From: an uncultured Bacteroidales bacterium
GTDB taxonomy: Bacteria; Bacteroidota; Bacteroidia; Bacteroidales; UBA932
Assembly: GCA_905236955.1 (NCBI GenBank)
Contig: CAJOQW010000053.1
Location: 1 to 14,973, forward strand
Reading direction: 5' to 3'
DNA length: 14,973 nucleotides
Below the pieces are notes generated by a model. The model did not search any database. It had not been told where the DNA came from and was given only the letters and a program-made list of their open reading frames with translations. Position numbers and translations under genes: made by a program. This document shows positions 14,716 to 14,973 of the stretch, one piece after another; position 1 is the first letter of the stretch, and the number at the start of each line of letters is the position of its first letter.

Positions 14716-14973
14716 ATGCCACAAGTTCATTACATGAGCCAGGACGGGCTCGACCAACTCAAGAAAGAACTGGACGAGGCTCTTGCCCAGCGTCCCGTCA
14801 TCGCGGCCGCCATAGGCGAGGCCCGCGAAAAAGGCGACCTGTCCGAAAATGCCGAATATGAGTCAGCCCGCGAGGCTCAGGGGCTCCTTGAACTCAAGAT
14901 CGCCGCCCTTCAGGACACGATAGCCAAGGCCAAGGTCGTGGATGCGTCCCAGGTGGGAACCGACAAGGTGCAG
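14716..14973 (+). CDS. greA: Transcription elongation factor GreA, N-terminal part
   Basis: The first 86 codons are in the window and the rest runs off the end. GreA enters the RNA polymerase secondary channel and stimulates cleavage of backtracked RNA. The visible part is the N-terminal antiparallel coiled coil: GLDQLKKELDEAL, then AIGEAREKGDLSENAEYESA with the acidic tip residues Asp41 and Glu44 at the same numbers as in E. coli GreA, then AREAQGLLELKIAALQ. The ATG at 14716 has an A-rich upstream and no Shine-Dalgarno, as is usual in this phylum. An in-frame ATG at codon 7 is less likely. The gene has its own promoter box and a hairpin-containing leader. Confidence 0.95.
   Translation, partial: MPQVHYMSQDGLDQLKKELDEALAQRPVIAAAIGEAREKGDLSENAEYESAREAQGLLELKIAALQDTIAKAKVVDASQVGTDKVQ

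Overview
The window reads as chromosomal DNA of a Bacteroidota, probably Bacteroidales, bacterium of fairly high GC. Three things suggest this: TAnnTTTG-type -7 promoter boxes, genes with little Shine-Dalgarno sequence, and proteins resembling Bacteroidales families (a eukaryotic-type glycogen branching enzyme, a GDE-type debranching protein, a GH57 amylase, an alpha-glucan phosphorylase with an extra N-terminal domain). No tRNA, rRNA, CRISPR array or insertion sequence was seen.

Left part (1-1253), accessory and decayed. An AT-rich start holds the first 57 codons of a leftward gene that looks like the N-terminus of a type IIG restriction-modification enzyme. It is followed by two broken genes placed back to back. 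One is the 3' part of a leftward N-acetylmuramoyl-L-alanine amidase with its own terminator. The other is the 3' part of a rightward alpha/beta hydrolase. Both lack their 5' ends at the same point (about 866-882), as if one deletion removed the shared divergent 5' region.

Middle (1250-3303). A leftward AraC-type regulator is divergent from a rightward 6-phosphofructokinase gene. The region between them has a likely promoter for each gene and a run of ten G.

Right part (3380-14973), all rightward: xseA-xseB (exonuclease VII), then glgB, a GDE-type debranching protein, a GT-B glycosyltransferase, a GH57 alpha-amylase and an alpha-glucan phosphorylase, followed by ribF and the start of greA. 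Junctions are very tight: 4-nt ATGA overlaps for xseA/xseB and debranching/glycosyltransferase, a 2-nt gap to GH57, and overlaps of 14 nt (GH57/phosphorylase) and 10 nt (phosphorylase/ribF). This is a nearly complete cytoplasmic glycogen cycle: chain growth (glycosyltransferase), branching (GlgB), debranching (GDE), internal cleavage (GH57) and phosphorolysis to glucose-1-phosphate (GlgP). The upstream phosphofructokinase gene belongs to the pathway that would consume the released sugar phosphate.

The points most worth a second look are a strong terminator-like hairpin lying between the apparent greA promoter and the greA start (possible attenuation), the altered usual active-site motif of the debranching protein, the double-truncation scar on the left, and the G10 tract in the araC/pfkA divergent promoter region.
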